NCBI RefSeq assembly: GCF_002482975.1
Contig: NZ_DLHA01000019.1
Location: forward strand, 608,394 to 672,393
Direction of reading: 5' to 3'
From: Flavobacterium sp. UBA7680
GTDB taxonomy: Bacteria > Bacteroidota > Bacteroidia > Flavobacteriales > Flavobacteriaceae
Length of the DNA: 64,000 nucleotides
Position 1 is the first letter of the stretch. Every line of letters begins with the position of its first letter. The notes under the pieces are model-generated. The model was not told the origin of the DNA and made no database searches. It worked only from the letters and a program-made list of their open reading frames with translations. A program made the position numbers and the translations under genes. This document shows positions 17,168 through 26,293 of the stretch, piece after piece.

Positions 17168-17319
17168 TACATCAAATACCACTACAGCATAGCTACATCA
17201 TTATGTTAAAATATAAGCGTACACTAATGATTATCAACACTATAAATGTTAAATTAATTTCATTAACATAACCTTATGATGTAGTAATGATGTATTGGAA
17301 TTATGTAAATTTTGATGTA
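17168..17319. promoter_or_regulatory. susC promoter region with five TGATGTA sites
   Basis: The heptamer TGATGTA occurs five times in 152 bp: at 17168-17174 and 17194-17200 on the minus strand, and at 17277-17283, 17288-17294 and 17313-17319 on the plus strand. Read as CTACATCA the flanks also agree, with CTACATCA followed by two or three A/T. The starts are 26, 11 and 25 bp apart within the two groups. This is the likely operator of the adjacent sensor/HTH regulator. Confidence 0.55.
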
Positions 17320-17355
17320 GAAAAATATAAATTCTGTAAAAAACAAACTCAATTC

Positions 17356-20133
17356 TTACAGAGTTAATAAAAACTTTGACAGGTTTTCGTCCTGAGTCAG
17401 ATTTAATTTCTTTCTTAGACGATATCTGTGCAGTTCTACACCTCTAAAAGAGATGTTCATCATAGGCGCAATTTCCTTTGAAGAAAGGTTCATTTTAAGA
17501 TAAACACACAGTTTTATATCTTTTGGAGTTAAGTGAGGATATTTTTTAGAAAGGTTTATAATAAACTCGTTATGAATTTGATTTAAATTGGTCTCAAATA
17601 TTTCCCATTCGTGTTTATTTACTTCATTAATCTTGATGGCTTTTTTGATTTCGCTTTTAAGTTTATTGAAATCTTTTTCAGAATCTAAAATGCTTTGGAT
17701 ATTTTCAATCATTTCACTTTGCTTAGCAATAGACAATGATTTTCCGGCAACTTCAGAAGATTTTGTCTGCAGTTCCAGTTCTAAAATATGTTTTTCGTAT
17801 TCCTGAATATTTAATTCGTTTTCCTTTTTTAATTCCATTTCCAGAATTTCACGCTGGTGTTTTAATTCTTCGGCCTGTAATTTTAATTTTTGGGTATAAC
17901 GAAGTTTATTCCATTTATAATAGAAAAACAATACTGCCCCTATTAATAATAAATAAAGAAGAATCATCCAAAAAGAGAAATACCACGGCTGCGCAACTTT
18001 AAAATCAAAACTGGAAACTTTATCATAATTGGCTCCGTCGTGTTTAAAAATTACAATAGAATGCGAACCGCTGCTTAAATTATTTAAAACTATAGCTCCA
18101 TTTGAAATTGGAATATAATTTTTGCCTTTATTAATCTGATAAAATAAATTGGGCTTACTTGCACCATAAATTCCGGAAATAACATTTATTCGGAGTTCTG
18201 TATTATGTTTTATTTTTCCATCGTTTTCCAGCAGTTCGTTATCATTGTAAGCTTCAACTTTAACGCCTTTGTTTTGTTCGTTTTGATATCCTAACTGAAG
18301 TGAAATAAAACCATCATCAAGATTGAGTAAATAATGATTCTGACTTCTAAAAATTCTCAGGTTTTCGTTAATGAGTTTTCCTTTATAATATTTCTCCTGA
18401 ATAATATTCCAGATAAACTTATTACCGTGCGAATAGATATGATATAAAATTCCGTCCTGAAGAACCATAAAATGATCCTTATCGATGGCTACAACGTCAG
18501 AGATATTTTTGAAATTGGTATTGAACAATTCGTTTTCTTCTAATTTATTGGAGATAGAATTAAACGTATACCAAACGTTATTAATTAGAAAAAGTATTTC
18601 GTTTCTAAATTCAAAAATCTTGACACCAAAATCATTTTTGATTTTACTTTGCTGCGTGATATTTTCAACTTTTACAGTTTTAAAATTATCATCGAGAAAA
18701 ACTCTATATAATCCGCGGTAATTATCAGCTGCCCAAATCTCATTTTTTTTATTTTGAGCTACATATTTAATGGGTTTTGAAAGATCATTTATCCTTATAT
18801 TCTGGGAAAGTTTTGACGCATCATCATAAACCAAAACTCCGCTGTAGGTAGACTGAAAGTAAGTATCATTAATAGTACTTTTTGATAAATTCCATCCTCC
18901 GCTCACATTATTTATTTTTGCTAAAGCTCCATTTTCATAGCAAAAAGTTCCGTCGTTGTGTCCAATAACATATTTACTTCCAATTTTAGTAATATTCCAA
19001 CCCTGCCCTTGTGTATTTGGCAGCATTTTAAAATTTCCCGAATCAAATTCAAAAATTCCGTGATTTGAAGCAATTAGATACCCTTTATCAATAGTCGCAA
19101 CTGAATATACCGATCCTAGAATCCCAGAATTATCGTAGAAGAATGAAATAGGAGAATTTACCTCAACATGAGCAAGTCCGTTGTCAAGCCCGAGCCATAA
19201 ATCTTCTTCTTTATCAAAACCAATACTTAAAACCGAATTGTTCATTAAAACATTATTTCGGTCGATATTTTTAAAAGTATTGTTACTGAAATCGTATATA
19301 AAAACGCCTTTATTTCCAGTACCTATAACCAGTTTATTGTTTTTAATAAACTTGGCTACATTGATTCCGTTTGATTTTAAAGTTTCATTTAATGGATTAT
19401 TCCAGGGTTTTAAACCTCCGTTTTCAACAATGAAAATTCCTTTTTTTTGTGTAAAAACATAGGTTTTGTTTTTATCCTTTTCTATAGCGTGAACAACCGT
19501 ATTTTTTAAAATATCCCAGCCTTTTGGATTTGCAATTTTGGAACCTTTCATTTTAAAAAGGCCTTTATCTACCGAAGCCACATACAGATCTTTATCAACA
19601 ACAAAACAGTAAGAAATTAAAAAAGGGAATTTAATTTTTTTAATGTGTTTTCCATCATAAATAAAAACATCATTGAAAGACTGAAAATACAACGAACCAT
19701 TAAATCTGAAAATTTTCCAGATTTCTTCATTGTCTTTTTCAGCAAATAAACGAAGGCTTTTGGTAATAGAAACGTAACGCATTTTAGCATTTTCTCTGTA
19801 CCAATATCCAAATTCCTTGTATGAACCGGAATAAATTCGGTCTCCTTCTATTAAAATTGAGCGAATAATAGTTTTGTTTGGCAGAGCATATTTTTCCCAA
19901 ATAACGCCGTCATAACGCAATAAATAATGGTTATTGGCAAAATACATGGCTTTATCTTTACCCTGAGCAACATTCCAGATTTGATTGTCGCCCTGATAGT
20001 CTGATTTATTATAATTTTCTACGAAAGGAAGAAGTTCTTGTGCTTGAATTTGAAAAGCAGCGAAAAACAAGAAAATTGATTTTAAAAGTATCGATTTCAA
20101 GATATTCGGTTTTAAATTCAAAGATACTGACAA
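17356..20133 (-). CDS. membrane-spanning sensor with triple-Tyr domain and C-terminal LuxR-type HTH; regulator of the glycan locus
   Basis: This is a 925-residue protein. After a signal peptide (ending IQAQ) come repeated beta-propeller blades (about 40-640), a Y_Y_Y-type domain (about 650-730), one transmembrane helix (about 738-758, PWYFSFWMILLYLLLIG), a long coiled coil rich in Glu and Lys, and a LuxR-like HTH (LTPKDIKLCVYLKMNLSSKEI...VELHRYRLRKKL). Unlike hybrid two-component systems it has no kinase or receiver domain, so sensing and DNA binding lie in one chain. It is encoded directly upstream of susC on the same strand and should switch on the locus when oligosaccharide is bound in the periplasm. 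Confidence 0.85.
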   Translation of the reverse strand: MSVSLNLKPNILKSILLKSIFLFFAAFQIQAQELLPFVENYNKSDYQGDNQIWNVAQGKDKAMYFANNHYLLRYDGVIWEKYALPNKTIIRSILIEGDRIYSGSYKEFGYWYRENAKMRYVSITKSLRLFAEKDNEEIWKIFRFNGSLYFQSFNDVFIYDGKHIKKIKFPFLISYCFVVDKDLYVASVDKGLFKMKGSKIANPKGWDILKNTVVHAIEKDKNKTYVFTQKKGIFIVENGGLKPWNNPLNETLKSNGINVAKFIKNNKLVIGTGNKGVFIYDFSNNTFKNIDRNNVLMNNSVLSIGFDKEEDLWLGLDNGLAHVEVNSPISFFYDNSGILGSVYSVATIDKGYLIASNHGIFEFDSGNFKMLPNTQGQGWNITKIGSKYVIGHNDGTFCYENGALAKINNVSGGWNLSKSTINDTYFQSTYSGVLVYDDASKLSQNIRINDLSKPIKYVAQNKKNEIWAADNYRGLYRVFLDDNFKTVKVENITQQSKIKNDFGVKIFEFRNEILFLINNVWYTFNSISNKLEENELFNTNFKNISDVVAIDKDHFMVLQDGILYHIYSHGNKFIWNIIQEKYYKGKLINENLRIFRSQNHYLLNLDDGFISLQLGYQNEQNKGVKVEAYNDNELLENDGKIKHNTELRINVISGIYGASKPNLFYQINKGKNYIPISNGAIVLNNLSSGSHSIVIFKHDGANYDKVSSFDFKVAQPWYFSFWMILLYLLLIGAVLFFYYKWNKLRYTQKLKLQAEELKHQREILEMELKKENELNIQEYEKHILELELQTKSSEVAGKSLSIAKQSEMIENIQSILDSEKDFNKLKSEIKKAIKINEVNKHEWEIFETNLNQIHNEFIINLSKKYPHLTPKDIKLCVYLKMNLSSKEIAPMMNISFRGVELHRYRLRKKLNLTQDENLSKFLLTL

Positions 20134-20155
20134 ATATTCATTTTTTGACGCAAAA

Positions 20156-20177
20156 AAGCCTCCCGATTGAGAGGCTT
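20156..20177 (-). terminator. terminator of the pta-ackA transcript
   Basis: The stem AAGCCTC/GAGGCTT with an 8-nt loop is followed on the minus strand by TTTTTT. It lies 25 bp past the ackA stop codon. Confidence 0.85.
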
Positions 20178-20201
20178 ACGTTATAAACAGAATTTATCTT
20201 T

Positions 20202-21386
20202 TTAATTTTCTAATAATTGATAAACCTGATTGGCAATTTCATATTCTTCATCAGTTGGTACAACCAGAACTTTCGTTTTTGAATTTGCTGTGCTAATTTC
20301 TCTGATTTCTTTTGAACGAATTTGATTTTTTTCGGGATCAATTTCAATTCCAAAATAATCCATATCAGTACAAATCAATTTACGCATGTATGAAGAGTTT
20401 TCACCAATTCCTGCCGTAAAAATGATCGCGTCTAATCCGTTTAAAGCTGCTGTATATGAACCTATAGTTTTCCTAATTCTGTAGGCATTCATTAATAAAG
20501 CCAATTGACAATCTTTATTTCCTTCTTCTGCTTTAGATTCGATATCACGAAGATCGCTGTACCCTGTTAAACCAAGCATTCCGCTTTGTTTCAGCAAAAT
20601 AGAATTTACTTCATCTGGTGTATAACCTAAATTTTTAACCATATAAAAAATAACAGATTGATCAATATCACCCGCACGAGTTCCCATAACCAAGCCATTT
20701 GCCGGAGAAAATCCCATCGTTGTATCGATACTTTTTCCGTCTTTTACTGCGGTCATACTGCAGCCGTTTCCTAAATGGATTGTAATTATTCTTGAACCTT
20801 TTTCTAAATAACCAATTGCTTTTTCTGAAACATATTTATGGCTTGTTCCGTGAAAACCATAAACACGAACTTTATGTTCTGTTAAAAGGAAATTTGGAAT
20901 AGCATATTTATAAGCTTCAACAGGAATCGTCTGATGGAAAGCGGTATCAAAAACGGCTACTTGTTTTGCTCCGGAAAAAATTTCTTCGGCTACATTTATC
21001 CCCACTAAATGAGCAGGATTATGAAGTGGAGCCAGCTCTGAAAGTTCTTTTATTTTCTCCTTAACTTCTTCGGTAATTATGGTTGTATTGGAGAAATAAC
21101 TTCCGCCATGCACAACTCTATGTCCCACTGCCGTAATTTCTGAAGTTGTTTTTATAACTCCTTTTTCAGCATCTAAAAGCATATCTGCAACCTTTTGCAA
21201 ACCAATTTTGTGTGTTTGAATAGGCAATATTTCTTCATAAGAATTTGAAGCTGTTTTAAACGTAATATTTGATGTTTCTAAACCAATTCTATCGATCATT
21301 CCGGTACAAATTACTTCGTTTTCCGGCATAACCATTAATTGGTATTTTATGGATGAACTTCCTGAGTTAATTATGAGTATTTTCAT
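20202..21386 (-). CDS. ackA: acetate kinase
   Basis: This is a 394-residue cytoplasmic enzyme of normal length that interconverts acetyl phosphate and acetate with ADP/ATP. The family signatures are all present: INSGSSSIKYQL at the N-terminus, HRVVHGG, VFDTAFHQT, YGFHGTSHKYVS, the adenosine-binding IIHLGNG-type motif ITIHLGNGCSMT and the closing FTAGIGENS. Together with pta it makes the acetate overflow and acetyl-phosphate pathway. The order is pta then ackA on the minus strand, but 401 bp of repeat sequence separate them, which is unusual for this pair. Confidence 0.97.
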   Translation of the reverse strand: MKILIINSGSSSIKYQLMVMPENEVICTGMIDRIGLETSNITFKTASNSYEEILPIQTHKIGLQKVADMLLDAEKGVIKTTSEITAVGHRVVHGGSYFSNTTIITEEVKEKIKELSELAPLHNPAHLVGINVAEEIFSGAKQVAVFDTAFHQTIPVEAYKYAIPNFLLTEHKVRVYGFHGTSHKYVSEKAIGYLEKGSRIITIHLGNGCSMTAVKDGKSIDTTMGFSPANGLVMGTRAGDIDQSVIFYMVKNLGYTPDEVNSILLKQSGMLGLTGYSDLRDIESKAEEGNKDCQLALLMNAYRIRKTIGSYTAALNGLDAIIFTAGIGENSSYMRKLICTDMDYFGIEIDPEKNQIRSKEIREISTANSKTKVLVVPTDEEYEIANQVYQLLEN

Positions 21387-21400
21387 TTTTTATGTTTTTT

Positions 21401-21433
21401 GCCACAAAGGCGCTAAGTCACTAAGTTTTATTT
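21401..21433. repeat. possible interspersed repeat fragment
   Basis: The sequence GCCACAAAGGCGCTAAGTCA and its continuation through ACTAAGTTTT resembles a short intergenic repeat that I recall from several Flavobacterium genomes. It directly precedes the larger duplicated repeat in the pta-ackA gap. Only one copy is in the window. Confidence 0.35.
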
Positions 21434-21464
21434 TAATCTCGAAGACTGATTTTTTTTTATTATT

Positions 21465-21767
21465 GAGATTAGCACGCGGATGACGCGTCTTTACGAAGTA
21501 AATCCGCGGATTAAACGGATTTTTTTATTCTATCAAAAATAAAATCCGTGTAAATCTGCATTTTCGCAGTAGCGAATCATTCACATCCGCGTTCTATTTT
21601 TTAATTTTTTATCTTGTTGTCGAGATTGGCACGCGGATAATGCTGATTTACTTCGTAAAGACACGGATTAAAAACGGATTTTTTATTCTATCAAAAATAA
21701 AATCCGTGTAAATCTGTGTTTTCGCGGTAGCGAATCAGTCTCATCCGCGTTCTATTTTTTAATTTTT
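21465..21767. repeat. two near-identical intergenic repeat units in the pta-ackA gap
   Basis: Unit 1 (21465-21609) and unit 2 (21622-21767) share start GAGATT(A/G)GCACGCGGAT and end TTCTATTTTTTAATTTTT, with a period of 157 bp. Each contains an internal hairpin, ACGGATTTT with AAAATCCGT around a TATTCTATCAAAAAT-type centre (about 21515-21549 and 21673-21707). Unit 1 and unit 2 differ by small substitutions and one rearranged stretch near the cgtaaag motif. It looks like a tandem insertion of a non-coding interspersed element. Confidence 0.75.
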
Positions 21768-21787
21768 AATTCCAAATTTTTAATTGA

Positions 21788-23881
21788 TTATAATCCCTGC
21801 GCTTGTATTGCCGTAATCACAACCGTATTGATAATATCATCGACTGTACAGCCTCGGCTTAAATCATTTACAGGCTTATTTAAACCTTGTAACATTGGAC
21901 CGATTGCTAAAGCTCCTGTTTCTCTTTGTACGGCTTTATAGGTGTTATTTCCGGTATTTAAATCAGGAAAAATAAGTACACTTGCCTGCCCTGCTACTTC
22001 AGAATCCGGCATTTTGCTTTTTCCAACTGCGCGATCTACTGCAGCATCGTATTGAATTGGTCCTTCAATTTTTAAATCCGGACGTTTTTGTTTTACAATT
22101 TCCGTTGCAGTTCTCACTTTATCTACTTCATCTCCTTTTCCAGAAGCTCCTGAAGAATACGAAAGCATGGCGATTTTCGGTTCTATTCCGAATGCTGAAC
22201 TTGATTCTGCTGATGAAATTGCAATTTCTGCCAATTGCTCTGCCGTTGGATTTGGATTAATGGCACAATCTCCAAAAACAGAAACCCTGTCTTCTAAACA
22301 CATAAAAAACACGGATGAAACTACCGATGAATTTGGTTTCGTTTTAATGAATTGAAGCGCTGGCAAAATAGTATGCTGCGTTGTATGTGCCGCACCCGAA
22401 ACCATTCCGTCTGCATGACCTTTATATACCATCATTGTTCCGAAATACGAAACATCTTCCATTAAATCCCTTGCCATTGTAATACTTACGTTTTTAGCTT
22501 TTCTAAGTTCGTAATACGTATTGGCGTAATCTTCGTAAAGTTCAGATTCTGTTGGGTTTATAATTTTTACTTTCGAAAAATCTAATGAAATCCCCAGTTC
22601 AGTAACTTTATTTTCAATTTGTTTTTTGTCTCCAATAATCGAAATATCAACTACATCCATCGCCAAAAGCCTTGAAGCTGCGATAATAATCCTGTCATCA
22701 TTTCCTTCCGGAAGAACGATATGTTTGCGATGCTGTCTGGCTCTTTTAACCATATTATATTGAAACATTTTTGGCGTCATGCCTTCTGCTTCAAAAGTGA
22801 TTAATCTTTCCGATAAAGCGTCGTTATCAACGTATTTCTCAAATGTAGTTATTGAGGTTTCAATCTTGTGCGTATTGTTAGCGTAGATTTCAGATTTAAT
22901 AGATCCTATCTTGTTTGTAATATGATACGTTCCGCCATCAACAGCAATAATAGGAACGATGGCCGAAAGTCCTTCAATCAGTTTTAAAATACTTTCCTCC
23001 GGAACTATATTTCCTGTTAGAATTATTCCTGAAATGGTTGGATAATTTGCAGATTCATTTGCCTGCAAAGCTCCCAGAATAATATCAGATCGATCTCCTG
23101 GTGTAATTACAAGCGCATTATTATGTAAGTGAACCAAATAGTTATGCAATTGCATGGCTCCCACACTAAAATGCCCAATTTCATTATTAAGGTAATTTTC
23201 TCCAAATAAAACTTTTGCATCAAGCTCATTTACAATTTCCTGCATGGTAGGATTGTTTAAACTTGAAACTAACGGAATTGTATTTACTAAAACATTTGGA
23301 GGTAGACTTTTTTGAAGACTTTTGGTAACTAATTCAATATTTTCGGGTTGTACTTTATTGGCAAAAACAGATAAAACTTCAACTTCTTTTACTTTGAAAG
23401 AATCGTAAACTAAATACAAACTGTCAACGAGTTCTTCTAAAGTTTTTCCAATTCCTGATCCAATAATTATGGTTGGAATTCCGAGGTTTTTTGCAATTAA
23501 AACATTCAAATCTAATTCGATAGAAGTTCCTTCTCCGGTAAAACTAGTTCCTTCAACTAAAACAAAATCAAATCGTTCTTCCAGTTTTTTATATTTCTCA
23601 ATAATTAAGTCTAAAACCTCTCCAATTTTACCTTTGTTTTTCTTTTTAATGAGTTTGCTTTTTGTGATAGCGTATGCATCTTCAAACTGAATATCAAGGT
23701 TAAAATAAGACAAAACTGTTTCGATATGATTATCTACTTCACCATCAACAAAATCTTCTATTATAGGCCTGAAATAACCCACTTTAGCCGTTTTACCAAT
23801 CAAAATACTCATTAAGCCGAGTGTAATTATCGACTTTCCGCTGTTTTGATCGCTGGTGGCTATATATATCGCTTTACTCAT
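21788..23881 (-). CDS. pta: phosphate acetyltransferase
   Basis: This is a 697-residue enzyme of the long form. The N-terminal third is a BioD/cobyrinic-acid-like P-loop domain (TSDQNSGKSIITLGL), then a DRTGG-type regulatory domain (about 215-320), then the PTA catalytic domain (about 370-697) with RARQHRKHIVLPEGND, MVSGAAHTT, FGDCAINPNPTAEQLAE and SYSSGASGKG. It transfers the acetyl group between CoA and phosphate in the cytoplasm and works with the downstream acetate kinase. The start ATG gives the full P-loop domain and lies 66 bp from the corA stop. Confidence 0.96.
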   Translation of the reverse strand: MSKAIYIATSDQNSGKSIITLGLMSILIGKTAKVGYFRPIIEDFVDGEVDNHIETVLSYFNLDIQFEDAYAITKSKLIKKKNKGKIGEVLDLIIEKYKKLEERFDFVLVEGTSFTGEGTSIELDLNVLIAKNLGIPTIIIGSGIGKTLEELVDSLYLVYDSFKVKEVEVLSVFANKVQPENIELVTKSLQKSLPPNVLVNTIPLVSSLNNPTMQEIVNELDAKVLFGENYLNNEIGHFSVGAMQLHNYLVHLHNNALVITPGDRSDIILGALQANESANYPTISGIILTGNIVPEESILKLIEGLSAIVPIIAVDGGTYHITNKIGSIKSEIYANNTHKIETSITTFEKYVDNDALSERLITFEAEGMTPKMFQYNMVKRARQHRKHIVLPEGNDDRIIIAASRLLAMDVVDISIIGDKKQIENKVTELGISLDFSKVKIINPTESELYEDYANTYYELRKAKNVSITMARDLMEDVSYFGTMMVYKGHADGMVSGAAHTTQHTILPALQFIKTKPNSSVVSSVFFMCLEDRVSVFGDCAINPNPTAEQLAEIAISSAESSSAFGIEPKIAMLSYSSGASGKGDEVDKVRTATEIVKQKRPDLKIEGPIQYDAAVDRAVGKSKMPDSEVAGQASVLIFPDLNTGNNTYKAVQRETGALAIGPMLQGLNKPVNDLSRGCTVDDIINTVVITAIQAQGL

Positions 23882-23947
23882 AATTATTTATATTATTCTA
23901 AATACTAAATCTACACAAAATCAAATTTTTCTTAGCCGAAATAAACG

Positions 23948-25021
23948 TTAAAACCAACGTCTTTTCTTGAAATAAATGATTAATCCCAACACTAATAAAA
24001 ACATGATGCCCATCACTACAAAATAGCCGTTTTCTGTTTTGAGTTCCGGCATGTTTTCGAAGTTCATTCCATACACTCCAACTATAAAGGTCAGCGGAAT
24101 AAATATGGCTGAAATTATGGTCAGAGTTTTCATGATTTCATTCATTTTTCGGCTTTGTTCCGAAAAATAAAAATTAGAGGCACTTTCGAGCGAACTCATA
24201 TCTGATTCTATTTGTTCTAAAAGCTCTAAACTTTTTTGATGAAGTCTGATAAAGAAATTAAACGTTTCTTTCTGAATCAAACCGTTATTTTCATCGTCAT
24301 CTTTAATCGTTTTTAGGTAATACAAAGAATCCCGAAGCGGAACAATGGAACGTTTTAAAAAATTAAAGTTATCCCTGTGATTCTCAATTTTTTCTAAAAT
24401 AACAGGATCAGCTCCTTTTTTGGTTAAATTGATTAATTCTTCGATCTTATCTTCTTCATCTTCAATTGTAATGTAAAAGTTTTCCATTACAGCATCTAAA
24501 AGTAAATACAAAAGATAATCTACTTTTTTAGTTCTAACAATTCCTGCATGCGTGCGAAGACGCTCACGAATATGGGTAAAGAAATCGCTTCGTTTTTCCT
24601 GAAACGAAATCAGAATTCCTTCTTTTAAAATAAAACTAATTTGTTCTACGCTAATATTATCTGAATATTCAGAAGGTAAAAGTGATTTTATATTGAAGAA
24701 TAAAACATTTTGCTGTTCTTCTAACTTGGTTCTTTTGGTTGTATTTAAAATATCGGCAAGTAAAAAATCATCTAATTTAAAATGCGTACCAATCGTTTTA
24801 AGCAAACTAATATCATTTAAACCATGAACATTGAGCCAATTATTTTTAGAATAATCAAAACAGGAATTTAAAGCCAAGACTGTAAATTTATCATATTCAA
24901 CAACATCGGCATCATCATAGACAAAAAGCTGCATTTCGGCTTCCTGTTCTTTATGCGAGCCTGTATATTCTAAAGTTATATGTTGAAGCTTTCGTCCTTT
25001 TTTGTATTTAATCTTTCTCAT
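23948..25021 (-). CDS. corA: CorA-family magnesium/divalent cation transporter
   Basis: This is a 357-residue protein with a long cytoplasmic N-terminal domain and two C-terminal transmembrane helices. The selectivity motif GMN is present in FIVGVYGMNFENMPEL, followed by the second helix and a basic tail (YFKKRRWF). This is the CorA topology, a homopentameric channel for Mg2+ (and Co2+ or Ni2+). It lies upstream of pta on the same strand, without obvious functional link. Confidence 0.93.
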   Translation of the reverse strand: MRKIKYKKGRKLQHITLEYTGSHKEQEAEMQLFVYDDADVVEYDKFTVLALNSCFDYSKNNWLNVHGLNDISLLKTIGTHFKLDDFLLADILNTTKRTKLEEQQNVLFFNIKSLLPSEYSDNISVEQISFILKEGILISFQEKRSDFFTHIRERLRTHAGIVRTKKVDYLLYLLLDAVMENFYITIEDEEDKIEELINLTKKGADPVILEKIENHRDNFNFLKRSIVPLRDSLYYLKTIKDDDENNGLIQKETFNFFIRLHQKSLELLEQIESDMSSLESASNFYFSEQSRKMNEIMKTLTIISAIFIPLTFIVGVYGMNFENMPELKTENGYFVVMGIMFLLVLGLIIYFKKRRWF

Positions 25022-25139
25022 TCAAAAAAATTTACAATAGTAATATTACGAAAAAGAATCCGAACAGGAAATGACAATTATCATTTTGTAAAAAACTAAA
25101 ACAATTAAAAATATAGTATTTTTACTACTTTTTATAATT

Positions 25140-25172
25140 AAACCCGACAGGTTTTAAAAACCTGTCGGGTTT
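25140..25172. repeat. REP palindrome, copy 1
   Basis: A perfect 33-nt palindrome made of AAACCCGACAGGTTTT, one central A and its complement. It is identical to the copy at 25913-25945 and stands 16 bp before the start of the transposase-like reading frame. Confidence 0.85.
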
Positions 25173-25188
25173 CTAACCGAAAAGATAT

Positions 25189-25791
25189 ATGCATAAGATT
25201 GAAAATCTGGAATCTGGAAAATATTATCATATTTACAACCGTGGAATTAATAGTGAAAATATATTTAAAGAAAATAGAAATCATGAGTATTTTTTAATGC
25301 TTTATGCTAAACATATTGATCCAATTGCAGAAACATTTGCTTGATGTTTATTAAAAAATCATTTCCACTTATTGGTAAAAGTTAAAACTTTTGAAGAAAT
25401 TCTAAAGAATCAAAATGAATACAAAATCAAAAAAATAATTCCTCCACACCAATCTTTTGGAAATTTATTTAATGCTTACACAAAAGCAATCAATAAAGGC
25501 TACAATAGACACGGTGCTTTATTTGAAAGACCTTTTAAAAGGAAATTGATTGATAATGAAGCCTATTTACGTTCTGTTATAAAATATATTCATTACAATC
25601 CGGTAAATCACGGATTTTGTGAACATCCAATTGAATATCCCTGGAGTTCTTACCTAACTTGTATTTCTGAAAAACCAACTAAATTAAAACGTGAAAAAGT
25701 AATTTCTTTATTTGATAATAGAGCTTCATTAGAAGCTTCTCATAATCAAAGAGAAAATTTCACTCCATTAGAACAGTTTCTCAATTTATAA
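25189..25791 (+). pseudogene. REP-associated tyrosine transposase (Y1/HUH, TnpA-REP) with in-frame stop
   Basis: A continuous frame of 201 codons from ATG 25189 to TAA 25789-25791 is broken only by a TGA at 25342-25344 (codon 52). After the stop the frame reads CLLKNHFHLLVKV, with the HUH pair H58/H60, and later YIHYNPVNHG and EYPWSSY, the hallmark of REP-associated Y1 transposases. In relatives the position before CLL is often Trp or Tyr, so a TGG to TGA change is the simplest explanation. Three REP palindromes flank the frame, one before and two after. The gene is otherwise undamaged, which suggests recent inactivation. Confidence 0.85.
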
Positions 25792-25799
25792 CGATTAGC

Positions 25800-25832
25800 A
25801 AACCCGACAGGTTTTTAAAACCTGTTGGCTTT
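25800..25832. repeat. REP palindrome, copy 2 (imperfect)
   Basis: The left arm AACCCGACAGGTTTTT is conserved and the right arm reads AAAACCTGTTGGCTTT, so two pairs are lost compared with the other copies. It starts 9 bp after the transposase stop codon. Confidence 0.8.
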
Positions 25833-25912
25833 AACTGAACGTAAAACATGACCAAATCCAATTCATAACTTAAAAGACCAAGAATAAAAAAATCAATCAT
25901 ATCCTCTACAGC

Positions 25913-25945
25913 AAACCCGACAGGTTTTAAAAACCTGTCGGGTTT
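25913..25945. repeat. REP palindrome, copy 3
   Basis: Identical to copy 1 at 25140-25172 over all 33 nt. Copies 1 and 3 bracket the transposase frame and copy 2, as in known REP/transposase clusters. Confidence 0.85.
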
Positions 25946-25971
25946 AACGCGCACGTAAAGAATACGCATAA

Positions 25972-26001
25972 AAAAACCGAGTCATTTCTGACTCGGTTTT
26001 T
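25972..26001. terminator. strong terminator beside a truncated minus-strand reading frame
   Basis: A 13-bp stem AAAAACCGAGTCA/TGACTCGGTTTTT with a 4-nt loop. On the minus strand it directly follows a short open stretch ending in a stop at 26026-26028, although no gene body precedes that stretch. It may be the left-over end of a gene replaced by the accessory region. Confidence 0.75.
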
Positions 26002-26293
26002 CATTATTGTTAAAGAAGAATTATTTTACTTCTTCAAAAATAACGGCAACTGACTATCAATACATTACATCAAAATGGTACAAATATGGAACAAAGTAAT
26101 TATTTTATTTCACAAAACAACATGTTTTTTAGCTACTCACAACTTAAGAACTAATCTTTTCGATTTAACCATAGATACGGAAAACAGGTATTTTTACTTA
26201 TAAATTATATAACGTAAGTTCATACATTCACTTTTTTAACAATTAGTTTATTTTTTTTCAGTACTACCATTAAATAATTAATCAAAAATATTT
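26002..26293. other. intergenic left boundary of the accessory block
   Basis: No gene is evident. On the minus strand 26026-26061 can be read as a C-terminal tail IDSQLPLFLKK followed by TAA, broken upstream by a stop, next to the terminator at 25972-26001. The following ATGGTACAAATATGGAAC at 26074-26091 has the repetitive look of an integrase attachment region, but no integrase gene is present. The rest should hold the promoter of the nuclease-WYL unit; I cannot fix its boxes. Confidence 0.35.

Noticed and set aside
25140..25945. A CRISPR-like array from the three repeated palindromes
   Set aside because: The copies are perfect or near-perfect palindromes at irregular spacing around a transposase frame, and no spacers or cas genes are present, so they are REP elements.
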